DNA of 64,000 bases from an uncultured Campylobacter sp. (GTDB lineage: Bacteria > Campylobacterota > Campylobacteria > Campylobacterales > Campylobacteraceae), in the NCBI RefSeq assembly GCF_938017775.1, contig NZ_CALIIU010000008.1:1-64000 (forward strand), in the 5' to 3' direction. The translations under genes and the position numbers were made by a program. The notes under the pieces were generated by a model that was not told the origin of the DNA, ran no database searches, and worked only from the letters and a program-made list of their open reading frames with translations. Shown here in pieces: positions 35,481 to 44,895 of this stretch; the first letter of the stretch is position 1; the number at the start of each line of letters is the position of its first letter.

Positions 35481-36497
35481 ATGGGACTATTTGATATTTT
35501 TAAAAAGGATAAATTTGACATCGACATGCGCCCGGACGGCATTTTCATCGGCGGCGTAAACTGCGAGTTTGATCTAGCTAAGTTTAACGAAGCCCTAGGT
35601 CAGTCGCGCGTGATCGATGACGGGGAGGGCAAAAGCCGCTATTTTTGGGATGAGGCGGGGATTTTCGCCTTCGTGCGCACAGACGAGCTCGCAGAACCGA
35701 AGCTTTCCGAGATAGTTTTGATGCTTGAGGTCGCAAAGGGCGTGCAGCACGAGGTTCCGCGCAAGCTCTACGGCGGCGCGTTCACGCTAGAGGGCAGACC
35801 GCCGCTTGAGGCCGTGCCAGAGCAGGAGCTGCGCGGCGCGTATATATTTTTGGAGCTTAGCCTTGGTAAATTCGAAGTCTCGCTAGCTCTCGCCGATGCC
35901 GTGCAGGAGCGCATAGGCGCGATGGACTTCGCCGAGCGCTTCGCTAAGCGCGATACGGACGAGATCGCAGACATCGTGCGAGCTGCAAAAATGTCGATAG
36001 GGCGCGTCTGCATCAATCAAAAAGAGAAAAAGGTAAAGCGCAGGCCGAGCGATAAATTTAAGCTTCCGCGCGCGGCTGGCGAGACGCTCCTGTTTAAAAA
36101 CTTCAATTTCAAAATCGCCGTGATGAACGAGCTGATGTATGAAAAAGCCCTGCTACAGCCTAAATTTGACGTGTTTGAGTACTGCGAGGAGCGCGGCATC
36201 GATCCGTATGCGGACTTCGGCGCGCTGCCGCAAGCCAAAAAGTGGTTTAAGGACTATCCGGTCCCTGCAGATTTGGCGGAGCGGGTGAGCGAGCTCTACC
36301 TTGACGGTGGAAATGAAATTTATCTACAAATCGCACCTGATTGGGACGGCGAGGACGATCTTTTTGACATCAAAAACATCGATGCCACCGAGCTTGCGCC
36401 CTTCATTAATCTTAAAAAAATCGAAACGACCGGCATCGGCATATCTAAAAAAGCGCGAAAAGCCTGTGCGGATGCGGGGATTGCGATAGTTGATTGA
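35481..36497 (+). CDS. DUF6892-like protein
   Basis: 338 residues, no signal or membrane segment. The N-terminal half (MGLFDIFKKDKFDIDMRPDG, then a YFWDEAGIFAFVRTDE strand set) is a domain of unknown type; the C-terminal half from about residue 203 has LLFKNFNFKIAVMNELMYEKALLQPKFDVFEY, LYLDGGNEIYLQIAPDWDGEDDLFDIKN and a closing FINLKKIE, the pattern I associate with DUF6892. Function unknown; these proteins occur in clusters with SUKH and DUF1963 genes, as here with the frameshifted SUKH gene just upstream. The ATG follows AGGAGCGATAA. Confidence 0.7.
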   Translation: MGLFDIFKKDKFDIDMRPDGIFIGGVNCEFDLAKFNEALGQSRVIDDGEGKSRYFWDEAGIFAFVRTDELAEPKLSEIVLMLEVAKGVQHEVPRKLYGGAFTLEGRPPLEAVPEQELRGAYIFLELSLGKFEVSLALADAVQERIGAMDFAERFAKRDTDEIADIVRAAKMSIGRVCINQKEKKVKRRPSDKFKLPRAAGETLLFKNFNFKIAVMNELMYEKALLQPKFDVFEYCEERGIDPYADFGALPQAKKWFKDYPVPADLAERVSELYLDGGNEIYLQIAPDWDGEDDLFDIKNIDATELAPFINLKKIETTGIGISKKARKACADAGIAIVD

Positions 36498-37294
36498 GTG
36501 CGGAGATAGACTTTGAGCCTTACGGCGCGCGGTTTAAAAAAGCTGAAGTAGGTCTTTGAGCGGTGGCTTGCTTGCGCCGGGGGAAGTTATAGAAAGTTTA
36601 AAAAGCTAAAATAGGCTTTTGAGCTACGGTGCGCGCTCTTAAAAGGTCGTAATTGTTACCGCGCCGCGCAAAATTCTACTTATAGCGAGCGCTATGAATG
36701 AGCTTTGAAAGGCGCTTGACGAAGCATCTGACATGTCTAATTTGGCGCGCGTGTTACAAGCTTAGGAGCTTCGTTTGCAGCGTAAGAGCTGTGCCGCTAA
36801 ATGCGTGAGATGAGTGTGTCGTGCGAGTAAAAATAGTTCGCTTTTTGGTTTTTGGAAAAAAATTCGCTGCGTAGCAAGGGGATTAAATTTACCGCTTTTA
36901 AATTTTAAAATTTACAAAGAGCGGCGCTTGCGGCTTTGAATGTGCGGTTAAATTTAGATTTCATAAAAGATTAAATTCTAAGCGCGGTTAAATTTGCGTC
37001 TTTAATTTTGCTTGTAGCCTGTGTCGCACTGCAAAACAGAGTGTGAAAACAGATCGCATTTGCGCGCGATCAGCGCGGATCAAATTAAAATTTCGTCTTT
37101 GGAATTTAGTCTGAATTTGCAGCTCGCATCAAGAAAGTATTTTTTGTAAGCCGATATTGAGTAGCCAAGAAGTGTCTTGAAACTTAGCATCGACGGCTTA
37201 GAAAGTATTTTGAAATCCGCACCAAGAGTGTGTTTTAAAACAACAAGGCGCGGTGCTACTTTGCTATTTTAAAACGCCGCTTCGAGGCTAAATT
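36498..37294. other. intergenic region with degenerate repeats
   Basis: About 800 bases without a gene. Two loosely repeated themes: a TTTGAGC(C/T)TACGG(C/T)GCGCG block near 36512 and 36619, and between 37130 and 37245 a run of AAGAAAGTATTTT/AAGAAGTGTCTTG/AAGAGTGTGTTTT words spaced about 30 bases apart. They look like decayed tandem repeats of the same general kind as at 33127. Confidence 0.5.
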
Positions 37295-37981
37295 TCATAG
37301 TCGCATAAAGCCGTCGTCGTAGCTGCCTTCTAGCTTGCGGCACATATCCTCGCGCCATTTTGGAGTAAGTGTCGTAAGTAGGTTAAATTTTGCTAGCAAC
37401 CCTTCATCGAGGCGGTCGCCGTAAAATAGACGGTTAAGCTCAATCACGCTCATCATAGCGGGGTCGCGTCCCACGACGTAGATCTCGTCGCCTGCGCGGC
37501 ACGAGCCGGTCTCTAGTACGCGGTAGTACCAGCCGGTAAGTCCGCTGCGCGCGATCTCCGCCGTCATCTCCGCGTTACCCCAGCGCATTGAGAGCTTGTA
37601 GCAAGGCTTGCGCGGCTGGCTTACTTGCAATACCAGCGAGCCTATGCGGTGCACATCGCCGATGCAGACGTTTTGCTCGTGTAGTCCGCTGATCGTGAGG
37701 TTTTCGCCCATTGCGCCGTAGGCTAGATTTTTAAGCCCCAAAAACCTCTCCCACGCGGCGTAATTTTGCAGCGAGTTGGCAAAAATCGCCTTCTCCTCTC
37801 CGCCGTGATGCAGCGTGTCAGCTACCGCGTCACCCTCGAACCCAAGCTCGTTCGCGTGCACTTCGCCCGCTCTAGCTTGCTTAAAAATCGCCGTCTGCCA
37901 GCGCCTTTTTAGAGGCTGCGTAGCGCGCTCGTCGCCGTAAGCGCGCGGTTGTCCGGTCAGCAATGCCTTTAAAATGGGCAT
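37295..37981 (-). CDS. MOSC domain protein, YiiM type
   Basis: Cytoplasmic protein resembling E. coli YiiM, involved in reduction of N-hydroxylated bases with a molybdenum cofactor. Seen: QTAIFKQ, ELGFEGDAVADTLHHGGEEKAIF, YGAMGENLTISGL, VCIGDVHRIGSLVLQVSQPRKPCYKL with the conserved Cys of MOSC proteins, and a C-terminal helix bundle. Two starts are possible: ATG at 37981 after AAGGAGCGAAAA (228 residues, chosen) or ATG at 38005 after AAGGAGAACGC (236 residues). YiiM-like length favours the first. Confidence 0.88.
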   Translation of the reverse strand: MPILKALLTGQPRAYGDERATQPLKRRWQTAIFKQARAGEVHANELGFEGDAVADTLHHGGEEKAIFANSLQNYAAWERFLGLKNLAYGAMGENLTISGLHEQNVCIGDVHRIGSLVLQVSQPRKPCYKLSMRWGNAEMTAEIARSGLTGWYYRVLETGSCRAGDEIYVVGRDPAMMSVIELNRLFYGDRLDEGLLAKFNLLTTLTPKWREDMCRKLEGSYDDGFMRL

Positions 37982-38128
37982 TTTTCGCTCCTTAAAATTT
38001 TGCATGCGTTCTCCTTAAATCATAAAATTTAGGCACGGATTTTAGCTCGAAAAGAATTTTAAAATTCTAAATTTTACAGCAATTTTGCGCTAAATTCCAA
38101 GCGCGGGCTTGAAATTTAGCGCGCGGCG

Positions 38129-39541
38129 TTATTTGTAGTCGTTTGCGTCGTAGCTTTTGCCGTCGTTAAAGTCGCTCAAAAGCCGCACTACGACGGGGCT
38201 AAGCAGGATGATCGCGATTAAGTTGGGGATCACCATCAGTCCGTTAAACATATCCGCTAGCCCCCAGACTAGGTCGATCTTTTGCACGCTTCCTATGAAT
38301 ACGAATGCGACGACCAAAATTTGCAAGAGCTTGACGAATTTTGCGCCCAGGAGGTATCGCACGTTGATCTCGGCGAAGTAATACCAGCCCAAAATCGTGG
38401 TAAATGCGAAGAAAAACAGGCAGATCGCCACAAAGCCGTAGCCGCCGCTGCGACCCAAAATTTGCGATGCGAAGGCTTCTTGCACCAGCGAGATGCCCGA
38501 AAATACCGCCTTGCCGTTTTCGAAGGTAACTACGTCAGTGCTGAGTACGACGAAAACGGTGATGTTAAGTACGATGAAGGTATCGACGAAAACGCCCATT
38601 ATGCCGAGCACGGCTTGATCTACGGGGTGTTTGACGTTCGCTGCGGCGTGTGCGTGCGGCGTCGAGCCCATGCCCGCTTCGTTTGAAAAGAGTCCGCGCG
38701 CGATGCCGTATCTCATCGCAGTGGCGATCGTAGCGCCCGTAGCGCCGCCCCAGGCAGCGGATGGATCAAACGCGGCTTTGAATATCAGCGCGATGACGGA
38801 TGGAATTTTATCGAAATTTGAGCCGATGATGACGAGACCGACGAGAACGTAGCAGATCGCCATTAGTGGCACAACCTTTTCGGCTACGCGTGCGATCGCT
38901 TTGACGCCCCCGAAAAAGATGACGCAGCAGATGAGCGCCAATGCTGCGCCGCTCACCCACTTCGGAATCCCGAATGCACTGCTAAAGCCATCTGAAATGG
39001 AGTTTGCCTGCACCATATTACCCATGAAGCCCAAAGCAAAGATGATAGCTAGCGCAAAAAATGCCGCTAAAGGCTTGGCAAGGGGGCTTTTGAGTCCGCG
39101 ACTGATGTAAAACGCAGGCCCTCCGATCATATGCCCGCTGTCGTCCTTGGTGCGGTAAATTTGAGCCAGGCAGATCTCGGCGAAATTCGTCGCCATGCCC
39201 AAAAACGCCGCGCACCACATCCAAAATATCGCGCCCGGTCCGCCCATAACTAACGCGGTGCTGGCGCCTACTAGGTTGCCGGTGCCTACCTGCGCCGCGA
39301 TCGCCGTAGCGACGGCTTGGAACGAGCTCATGCCGCTTTTACCCGCAGCCTCGCCGTGCAGGGAGAAGTTGCCGAAAAGCTTGCGCGCACCCATTTTAAA
39401 TTTAAAAATTTGCACTAAATGCAAGCGCGCCGTAAAATATGCGCCGGTGCCGCAAAGTAGGGCGATTAGAAAGTATGGGCCCCACAAAAAGGAGTTGATC
39501 GCGTCAATTGTGGCGGTGAGTTTGTCGAGAAAATTTTGCAT
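38129..39541 (-). CDS. sodium:alanine symporter (AGCS family)
   Basis: Inner-membrane Na+-coupled importer of alanine or glycine with about eleven helices. Family motifs seen: FQAVATAIAAQVGTGNLVGASTALVMGGPGAIFWMW in the second to third helix region, GGPAFYI, GVKAIARVAEKVVPLMA, and the signature RGLFSNEAGMGSTPHAHAAA. Length 470 is standard. It is a single gene, 590 bases from the methyltransferase-coding gene upstream and 150 from the MOSC gene downstream on the same strand. Confidence 0.93.
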   Translation of the reverse strand: MQNFLDKLTATIDAINSFLWGPYFLIALLCGTGAYFTARLHLVQIFKFKMGARKLFGNFSLHGEAAGKSGMSSFQAVATAIAAQVGTGNLVGASTALVMGGPGAIFWMWCAAFLGMATNFAEICLAQIYRTKDDSGHMIGGPAFYISRGLKSPLAKPLAAFFALAIIFALGFMGNMVQANSISDGFSSAFGIPKWVSGAALALICCVIFFGGVKAIARVAEKVVPLMAICYVLVGLVIIGSNFDKIPSVIALIFKAAFDPSAAWGGATGATIATAMRYGIARGLFSNEAGMGSTPHAHAAANVKHPVDQAVLGIMGVFVDTFIVLNITVFVVLSTDVVTFENGKAVFSGISLVQEAFASQILGRSGGYGFVAICLFFFAFTTILGWYYFAEINVRYLLGAKFVKLLQILVVAFVFIGSVQKIDLVWGLADMFNGLMVIPNLIAIILLSPVVVRLLSDFNDGKSYDANDYK

Positions 39542-39772
39542 GATCTTTTCCGTGAATTTAAGATGCGAAAATATATTTTAAAAACTCTTAAATTCCTATA
39601 AATCGAGAGAAATTTAAGCGAAATTTTAAAGCGTTTTTATAATTTTACTCAAGCATTAAGCAAAGCGGTATGTGCCGTTTGCTCTGCATGCCAGCCTGCC
39701 AGATAAGCAGCTTAGAATTCGCGCCTTAGCTGTCGAAATTTGCAAAGCAATCAACTGAAATTTTAAGCCTTA

Positions 39773-40603
39773 TTATTCATCACCGCCGATTTTGAAAACG
39801 AACATCTTGCACGCATTGCAAAAGGCGGGAATCAGGCTAAATAGGCGCCCTTTGAGGCTCCAGTGGCTTTTATACATTTTTAGCATCGCGGCCTCCCTGA
39901 CGAATCTGATATGCGCGCTATCCCAGCCCTGCACCTCCGCGCCGCCGCCGATGCCCATTTTAAAGGGTGCGTTTTGCATATGTTTCATCGCGTCGTGGCG
40001 CTTGCTATCGAATTTCTTTACCGAAAAATCGCTCATGAAGTCGCTCAGCACGTAGCCGCGGAATTTTTGTGCAAGCGCGATAAAAAATTTCTTAAATTCC
40101 TCTTTCTCAAAATACATACTCACGCCCTCTAAGATGAAGATGTAGCCCGCGCTGCCGTGCTTTGCGACTAGCTCGTCCATCCACGAGGGATCCAGCATCG
40201 AGTAGGGCAGACTGAAGTTATTCTTTGCTTTGGGCAGTAGTGCGTCGCGCACGGCGATGACGTCGGGCAGATCGAGGTCGTAAAATAGGGCGCTCGGTAG
40301 GGCGCTCTGGAGCCTAAGCGGGCGGGTGTCGAGCCCGGCGCCGAGCTGCACGATGATAGGGCGATCAAATTCTTTAGCTAGCCGCAGCGTCTCGTCGTCA
40401 AAAAATTTCGCGCGGATCACCGTGCCCGTTTTGCTAAGGCGCGCGTCGTCGAATTTTGCAAAATCATAATCGATCTGCTCTACGACGGCGCTTGAAAAGG
40501 GATCGTTTAGAATCGGATCCTTGTCTTTGAAATCCAAGTGGCGCATATAGACGTTGATCAGCAGCGTTTCGGAGACGTTATCTTTAAAATTTAACTTTTG
40601 CAT
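39773..40603 (-). CDS. leucine carboxyl methyltransferase-like SAM methyltransferase
   Basis: 276 residues. The SAM loop is IIVQLGAGLDTRPLRL, followed by ALFYDLDLPDVIAVRDALLP, a YIFILEGVSMYFEKEEFKKFF segment and a C-terminal GWDSAHIRFVREA part, the layout of the LCM/Tcmp/PPM1 family. These enzymes methylate carboxylate or hydroxyl groups of proteins or small molecules; the substrate here is unknown. Cytoplasmic. No partner gene. The first codon ATG at 40603 lies 3 bases after an AGGGAGCC stretch. Confidence 0.85.
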   Translation of the reverse strand: MQKLNFKDNVSETLLINVYMRHLDFKDKDPILNDPFSSAVVEQIDYDFAKFDDARLSKTGTVIRAKFFDDETLRLAKEFDRPIIVQLGAGLDTRPLRLQSALPSALFYDLDLPDVIAVRDALLPKAKNNFSLPYSMLDPSWMDELVAKHGSAGYIFILEGVSMYFEKEEFKKFFIALAQKFRGYVLSDFMSDFSVKKFDSKRHDAMKHMQNAPFKMGIGGGAEVQGWDSAHIRFVREAAMLKMYKSHWSLKGRLFSLIPAFCNACKMFVFKIGGDE

Positions 40604-40956
40604 AAGGCTCCCTCTCTTGCGGTATCGTCGCGAGCAAATGCCGCTTATTTTTAATATGCATTATTATATCCTTGCTAAATAAAATTTCAATAAAATGATA
40701 TGAAATTTTATTTAGAGGTAGAATTGTAAATTCGCGCCGCGGGTTTTGGCTATAATATTGCCACGTAAAGCTCAATTAATTTTTGAAATTTTACGCGATG
40801 CAAAGCGCGGGTAAAATTTAGAATTTTAAAAGCTATAAAATTTATTAGCTTAGGCGACCCAGATGCGCAGCCATAGTGCGGATGGTAAATTTAATCCGCG
40901 CAGCTTTATCTTTGTCTAAATATTTCATTGTATAATTCTTAGCTTTTGGAGGTTAT
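40604..40956. other. intergenic region before the Crp/Fnr regulator
   Basis: About 350 bases. A TATAAT at 40751-40756 and a better placed one at 40931-40936 lie on the + strand; several RAATTY words. No gene. Confidence 0.5.
40931..40936 (+). promoter_or_regulatory. predicted -10 box for the Crp/Fnr gene
   Basis: TATAAT in a T-rich context, giving a leader of about 14 bases before GGAGG and the ATG at 40957. Confidence 0.5.
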
Positions 40957-41595
40957 ATGGAAAAATCGCGGCTGGGACTACTGCAAACCGAGGCTATCGC
41001 CACGCTTAGCGACGAGGAGCTTGCAATGTTCGAGCACCAAGTCATCAAAAAAGGCTATGTTTTTTATAGCGAGGCGCCTAAAGTTTTTATTTTTAAAAGT
41101 GGACAGGCGAAGCTTTCGTTTTTTGAAGACGGCGAGGAATTCATCATCAACTACCTAAATAAGGACAATATCACTATTCTTAATGAAATTTGCGCGCTTG
41201 AGTTTTTAGAGGACAGCGAGATTTATACGATCGATGCGAGCGGACTTGGGGAGATCTTGGCAAATCGCAGCTTTTGCGAGGCGTATATAAAAATTTTAAC
41301 AGAGATAATTCTGCTGCAGCGCAAAATCACACGCTCTATACTTTTTGAAAATGCAAAAGGGCGCATCGCGAGCTTTTTGATCGAGCTTGCAAACGAGCAG
41401 AATTTTCATCAAAATGGCTACAAATACGTCTTTTTGCCCTTTTCGCTAAAGGTGCTTTCATCCTTCGTAGGGCTCAAGCGTCAAAGCGCGAGTACCGCGT
41501 TTAACGAGCTTGTAAAAGATAACGTAATTCAAAAAATCAGTCAGCACGAGTTTTTGATCCTAGACTACGACAGATTGCTTAGCTACTGTGTTTAG
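40957..41595 (+). CDS. Crp/Fnr family transcription regulator
   Basis: N-terminal cyclic-nucleotide-type beta-roll domain (about 20-120: GYVFYSEAPKVFIFKSGQAKLSFFEDGEEFI), a long dimerisation helix (LLQRKITRSILFENAKGRIASFLI) and a C-terminal winged helix with LPFSLKVLSSFVGLKRQSASTAFNELV as DNA-recognition region. It has only scattered Cys, not the N-terminal cluster of FNR, so a [4Fe-4S] sensor is not suggested. The position next to the focA-hyf operon makes control of formate hydrogenlyase genes plausible, but no experiment-like evidence is in the sequence. The ATG follows GGAGGTTAT. Confidence 0.88.
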   Translation: MEKSRLGLLQTEAIATLSDEELAMFEHQVIKKGYVFYSEAPKVFIFKSGQAKLSFFEDGEEFIINYLNKDNITILNEICALEFLEDSEIYTIDASGLGEILANRSFCEAYIKILTEIILLQRKITRSILFENAKGRIASFLIELANEQNFHQNGYKYVFLPFSLKVLSSFVGLKRQSASTAFNELVKDNVIQKISQHEFLILDYDRLLSYCV

Positions 41596-41815
41596 GCTCG
41601 GGCTAGAGTTTTTAAAGCATTTATACGGCTTACGTTACGGCTTAAGCGCGAAATTTTGTCTAAAGTTACGGCGCAGGATTTCGCCTAGATTTACAGCGTA
41701 AAATTTTTATCAAGAGCTTGGTTTTAGAATTTCATCCCGAATTTCGCTTAGGATTTCGTCTAAAATTTTGGATCAAATGAAATTTTACGCATCGGAATTT
41801 TTAAAATTTAAGAAA

Positions 41816-41842
41816 CTAAAAATGCGCGGCAAAGTGCCGCGC
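41816..41842 (-). terminator. rho-independent terminator after focA
   Basis: Stem GCGCGGC/GCCGCGC (41824-41830 with 41836-41842) with a five-base loop, followed on the minus strand by ATTTTTAG. It ends the hyf-focA operon and could work in both directions. Confidence 0.75.
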
Positions 41843-41877
41843 CGTATTTTGTTTATATCGTGCTGAAGCGCGATAGA

Positions 41878-42741
41878 TTAGTCTTTCTTTTTCATATCGT
41901 ATTTATTTACCATAAATCCGACCAAGCCTACGAAAAATAGACCGCCGCAGATGTTACCTAGCGTAACTGGGATCATATTTTTAACGATGAAATTTCCCCA
42001 GTTTATTGAATCTATTTGAGCTGCCGTTACACCGTGAAGCGAGCTTGCAAGAGCATTTACATCACCACCTGCAGCCGCAAGGTAGTGGCCTTTAGCGATG
42101 ATACCTTCAGTTAGGATAAACATATTTGCCACGCAGTGTTCCATCGAGCAAGCTACGAATGCGCCGATCATCCACATAATTGCAAAGAATTTGCCTGATA
42201 GATTACTCTCACTGGTCGCAGTCCAGATAGACATACATACAAACACGTTACAAAAAATTCCGCGGATGAATAGCTCATGAAAAGGTGCGTTTATTTTGCC
42301 TGCTGCTGCAGGAATGAAGTGCTGCAAGATGTAGCCATCATATTTAAGCGGAAGTCCTGAGTAATAATACATATACGCGATTAACGCGCCACCTACAAAG
42401 TTAAAGCACCAAACGATAGCCCAATATCCGATAGTTTTACCTAGCGGTAATTTGCCGTCGGCAGCAGGTACGCCCGTTAAAACCGAGCTGGTAAATAGAT
42501 GCCCACCGTAAAAAACCACCATCATCAGACCGCAGCTAAAGGTAATACCGCCGATGAAATTCGATAAGCCAATAGATTGCTTTTCAGCCATTCCGACGGT
42601 CGAGTGAGCCCAGAAAATATCGCCCATAGCGATTGCAGCGCCCGCCATTATAGCTAGAAAAATTATGCTAATTAGCGGGGTATGCGCCTTGTGTTGCATC
42701 GAACTAGATACCGCTTGCGCGGTTTCTGCAGGATTTAACAT
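41878..42741 (-). CDS. focA: formate channel FocA
   Basis: Pentameric formate/nitrite transporter of the inner membrane, six helices in 287 residues. The second helix region HLFTSSV and the EHCVANMF motif carrying the pore His are present. In E. coli focA or focB accompanies formate-metabolising clusters; here it is the last gene of the hyf operon, directly after hycI with no gap, so it likely supplies formate to FdhF. The family also includes nitrite channels, but the neighbourhood argues for formate. Confidence 0.93.
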   Translation of the reverse strand: MLNPAETAQAVSSSMQHKAHTPLISIIFLAIMAGAAIAMGDIFWAHSTVGMAEKQSIGLSNFIGGITFSCGLMMVVFYGGHLFTSSVLTGVPAADGKLPLGKTIGYWAIVWCFNFVGGALIAYMYYYSGLPLKYDGYILQHFIPAAAGKINAPFHELFIRGIFCNVFVCMSIWTATSESNLSGKFFAIMWMIGAFVACSMEHCVANMFILTEGIIAKGHYLAAAGGDVNALASSLHGVTAAQIDSINWGNFIVKNMIPVTLGNICGGLFFVGLVGFMVNKYDMKKKD

Positions 42742-43197
42742 TTACTCCTCCTCATTTAAATTTGAATCAATTTCTAAGATACGCTCATAAGCTTTTTGCG
42801 CGCTTTTTTTTGCGCTCTCGCTCAGTCCTTCTTTAAAATCAAGGACGTTATCGAGCAGTACGCTAATGCCCAAAAACAACGTCTTTGGGCAAATTTTGCG
42901 CAGATAGCTTAGAAGCACCGGCGTAGGCAGGTTATGCGTCGAGTATATGTAGTCGCGATCATTGCTGAGGTCGAAAAATTCTATCTTATCCTCATCAAAG
43001 CCGCTCATCGCATCTACTACGATCAGAATTTCAGGGGCGAATTCCCTAAGGGCCGCAAATTCGTTTTCGGGCACATCCTGCCCATAAAAAACGCGCCAGT
43101 CCTTTAAGTTCGCCTCGACTATTCGCCCTGTTTCATTGCCCACGTCATCGTCGCCGCGAAGGGGATTGCCGATACAAAGCAACGCCTTTCGCATCAA
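42742..43197 (-). CDS. hycI: hydrogenase maturation protease
   Basis: Cuts the C-terminal tail from the [NiFe] large subunit after nickel insertion. The motif GNPLRGDDDVG at residues 9-19, VVDAM-SGF in the middle and STHNLPTP later carry the nickel-sensing acidic and His positions of the HycI group. Length 151. It overlaps the preceding hycH by four bases. Its likely substrate is HyfG of the same operon, which keeps a cleavable tail. Confidence 0.9.
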   Translation of the reverse strand: MMRKALLCIGNPLRGDDDVGNETGRIVEANLKDWRVFYGQDVPENEFAALREFAPEILIVVDAMSGFDEDKIEFFDLSNDRDYIYSTHNLPTPVLLSYLRKICPKTLFLGISVLLDNVLDFKEGLSESAKKSAQKAYERILEIDSNLNEEE

Positions 43198-43534
43198 AAA
43201 TCCTTCCTTAGCACGAAGTATCCTTCGCGCATATTTTTTAGCAGATCTTTAAGCTCACATTCGCAAAGCTGAGGGATTAGCTTAGCTGCGTGCTCGGCAA
43301 AAATTTCAATCTCGAAATACTTGCTTAGGTTACCGATCTTAAATTTAACGTAGTCGCCCGAGTTCTCGATGATGCGTTTAAATTCTTCATCGTCTATCTC
43401 AAGTACCTTTTCGCTAAAATCTATCGTACCTACGCCGTGACCGACGCAGGTGGAAAAAACCTTGATATCCTTTAGCTCTTTGGGTAAATTTTCATTTTCG
43501 TCCATATGCCGCTTTGTAAGCTTAAAAACCTCAA

Positions 43535-43538
<4 letters not shown>
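43194..43538 (-). CDS. hycH: formate hydrogenlyase maturation protein HycH
   Basis: 114-residue protein of the HycH family, needed for maturation of the FHL hydrogenase large subunit. Seen: VFSTCVGHGVGTIDFSEKVL, a segment I associate with HycH, and the acidic C-terminal half. Overlaps hyfI and hycI by four bases each. Confidence rests partly on position between hyfI and hycI. Confidence 0.8.
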
Positions 43539-44355
<817 letters not shown>

Positions 44356-44359
<4 letters not shown>

Positions 44360-44895
44360 TTTATTGCCTCCTCTATACCTTTGGTCACTCTTTCGACCGC
44401 TTGAGCTTTTTTGCATTCAGGACAGATATAGAGGTACTTTTTAGCTTCTTCTAATCTGCCTGGAAGCAAATTTGCCGTACTTAGCTTTTCTAGCGTGTAA
44501 TTGATGAGCCTTTTTGGGGTCATCGGCTTGCCGCAGCAGCTGCATTTCTCCATCTCAAGCTCGCCGTGTTGGATAAGTGCGCTTTTATCAAATTTTACCG
44601 CTAGCTCAAAGCTATTGCCTAGCCTTACTGCTCCCGTAGGGCATACTTCGTCGCAGCGCCCGCAAAATATGCAGCGCCCGCAGTCAAATTCCCAAATAAG
44701 TTTGGTTTGAGCTTCGTTCATCTTAAGCTCGATTGCATTAGATGGGCAGGCGATACCGCACGCGGCACAGCCTATGCAAAGCTCATAGGTGTATTCAGGC
44801 TGCCCGCGAAAATTCTCGGGCACGATGTATGGCTCAAACGGATAAGCATAGGTCGCCTTACCATATTTTTCGGTAATGTCGAATAATTTCATCAT
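44356..44895 (-). CDS. hyfH: hydrogenase-4 ferredoxin-like subunit HyfH
   Basis: NuoI-like electron carrier with two [4Fe-4S] clusters: CIGCAACGIACP and CGRCIFCGRCDEVCP. The C-terminal part has CSCCGKPM and CPECKK Cys pairs, as in E. coli HycF/HyfH. 179 residues, cytoplasmic arm. Overlaps hyfG and hyfI by four bases each. Confidence 0.93.
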
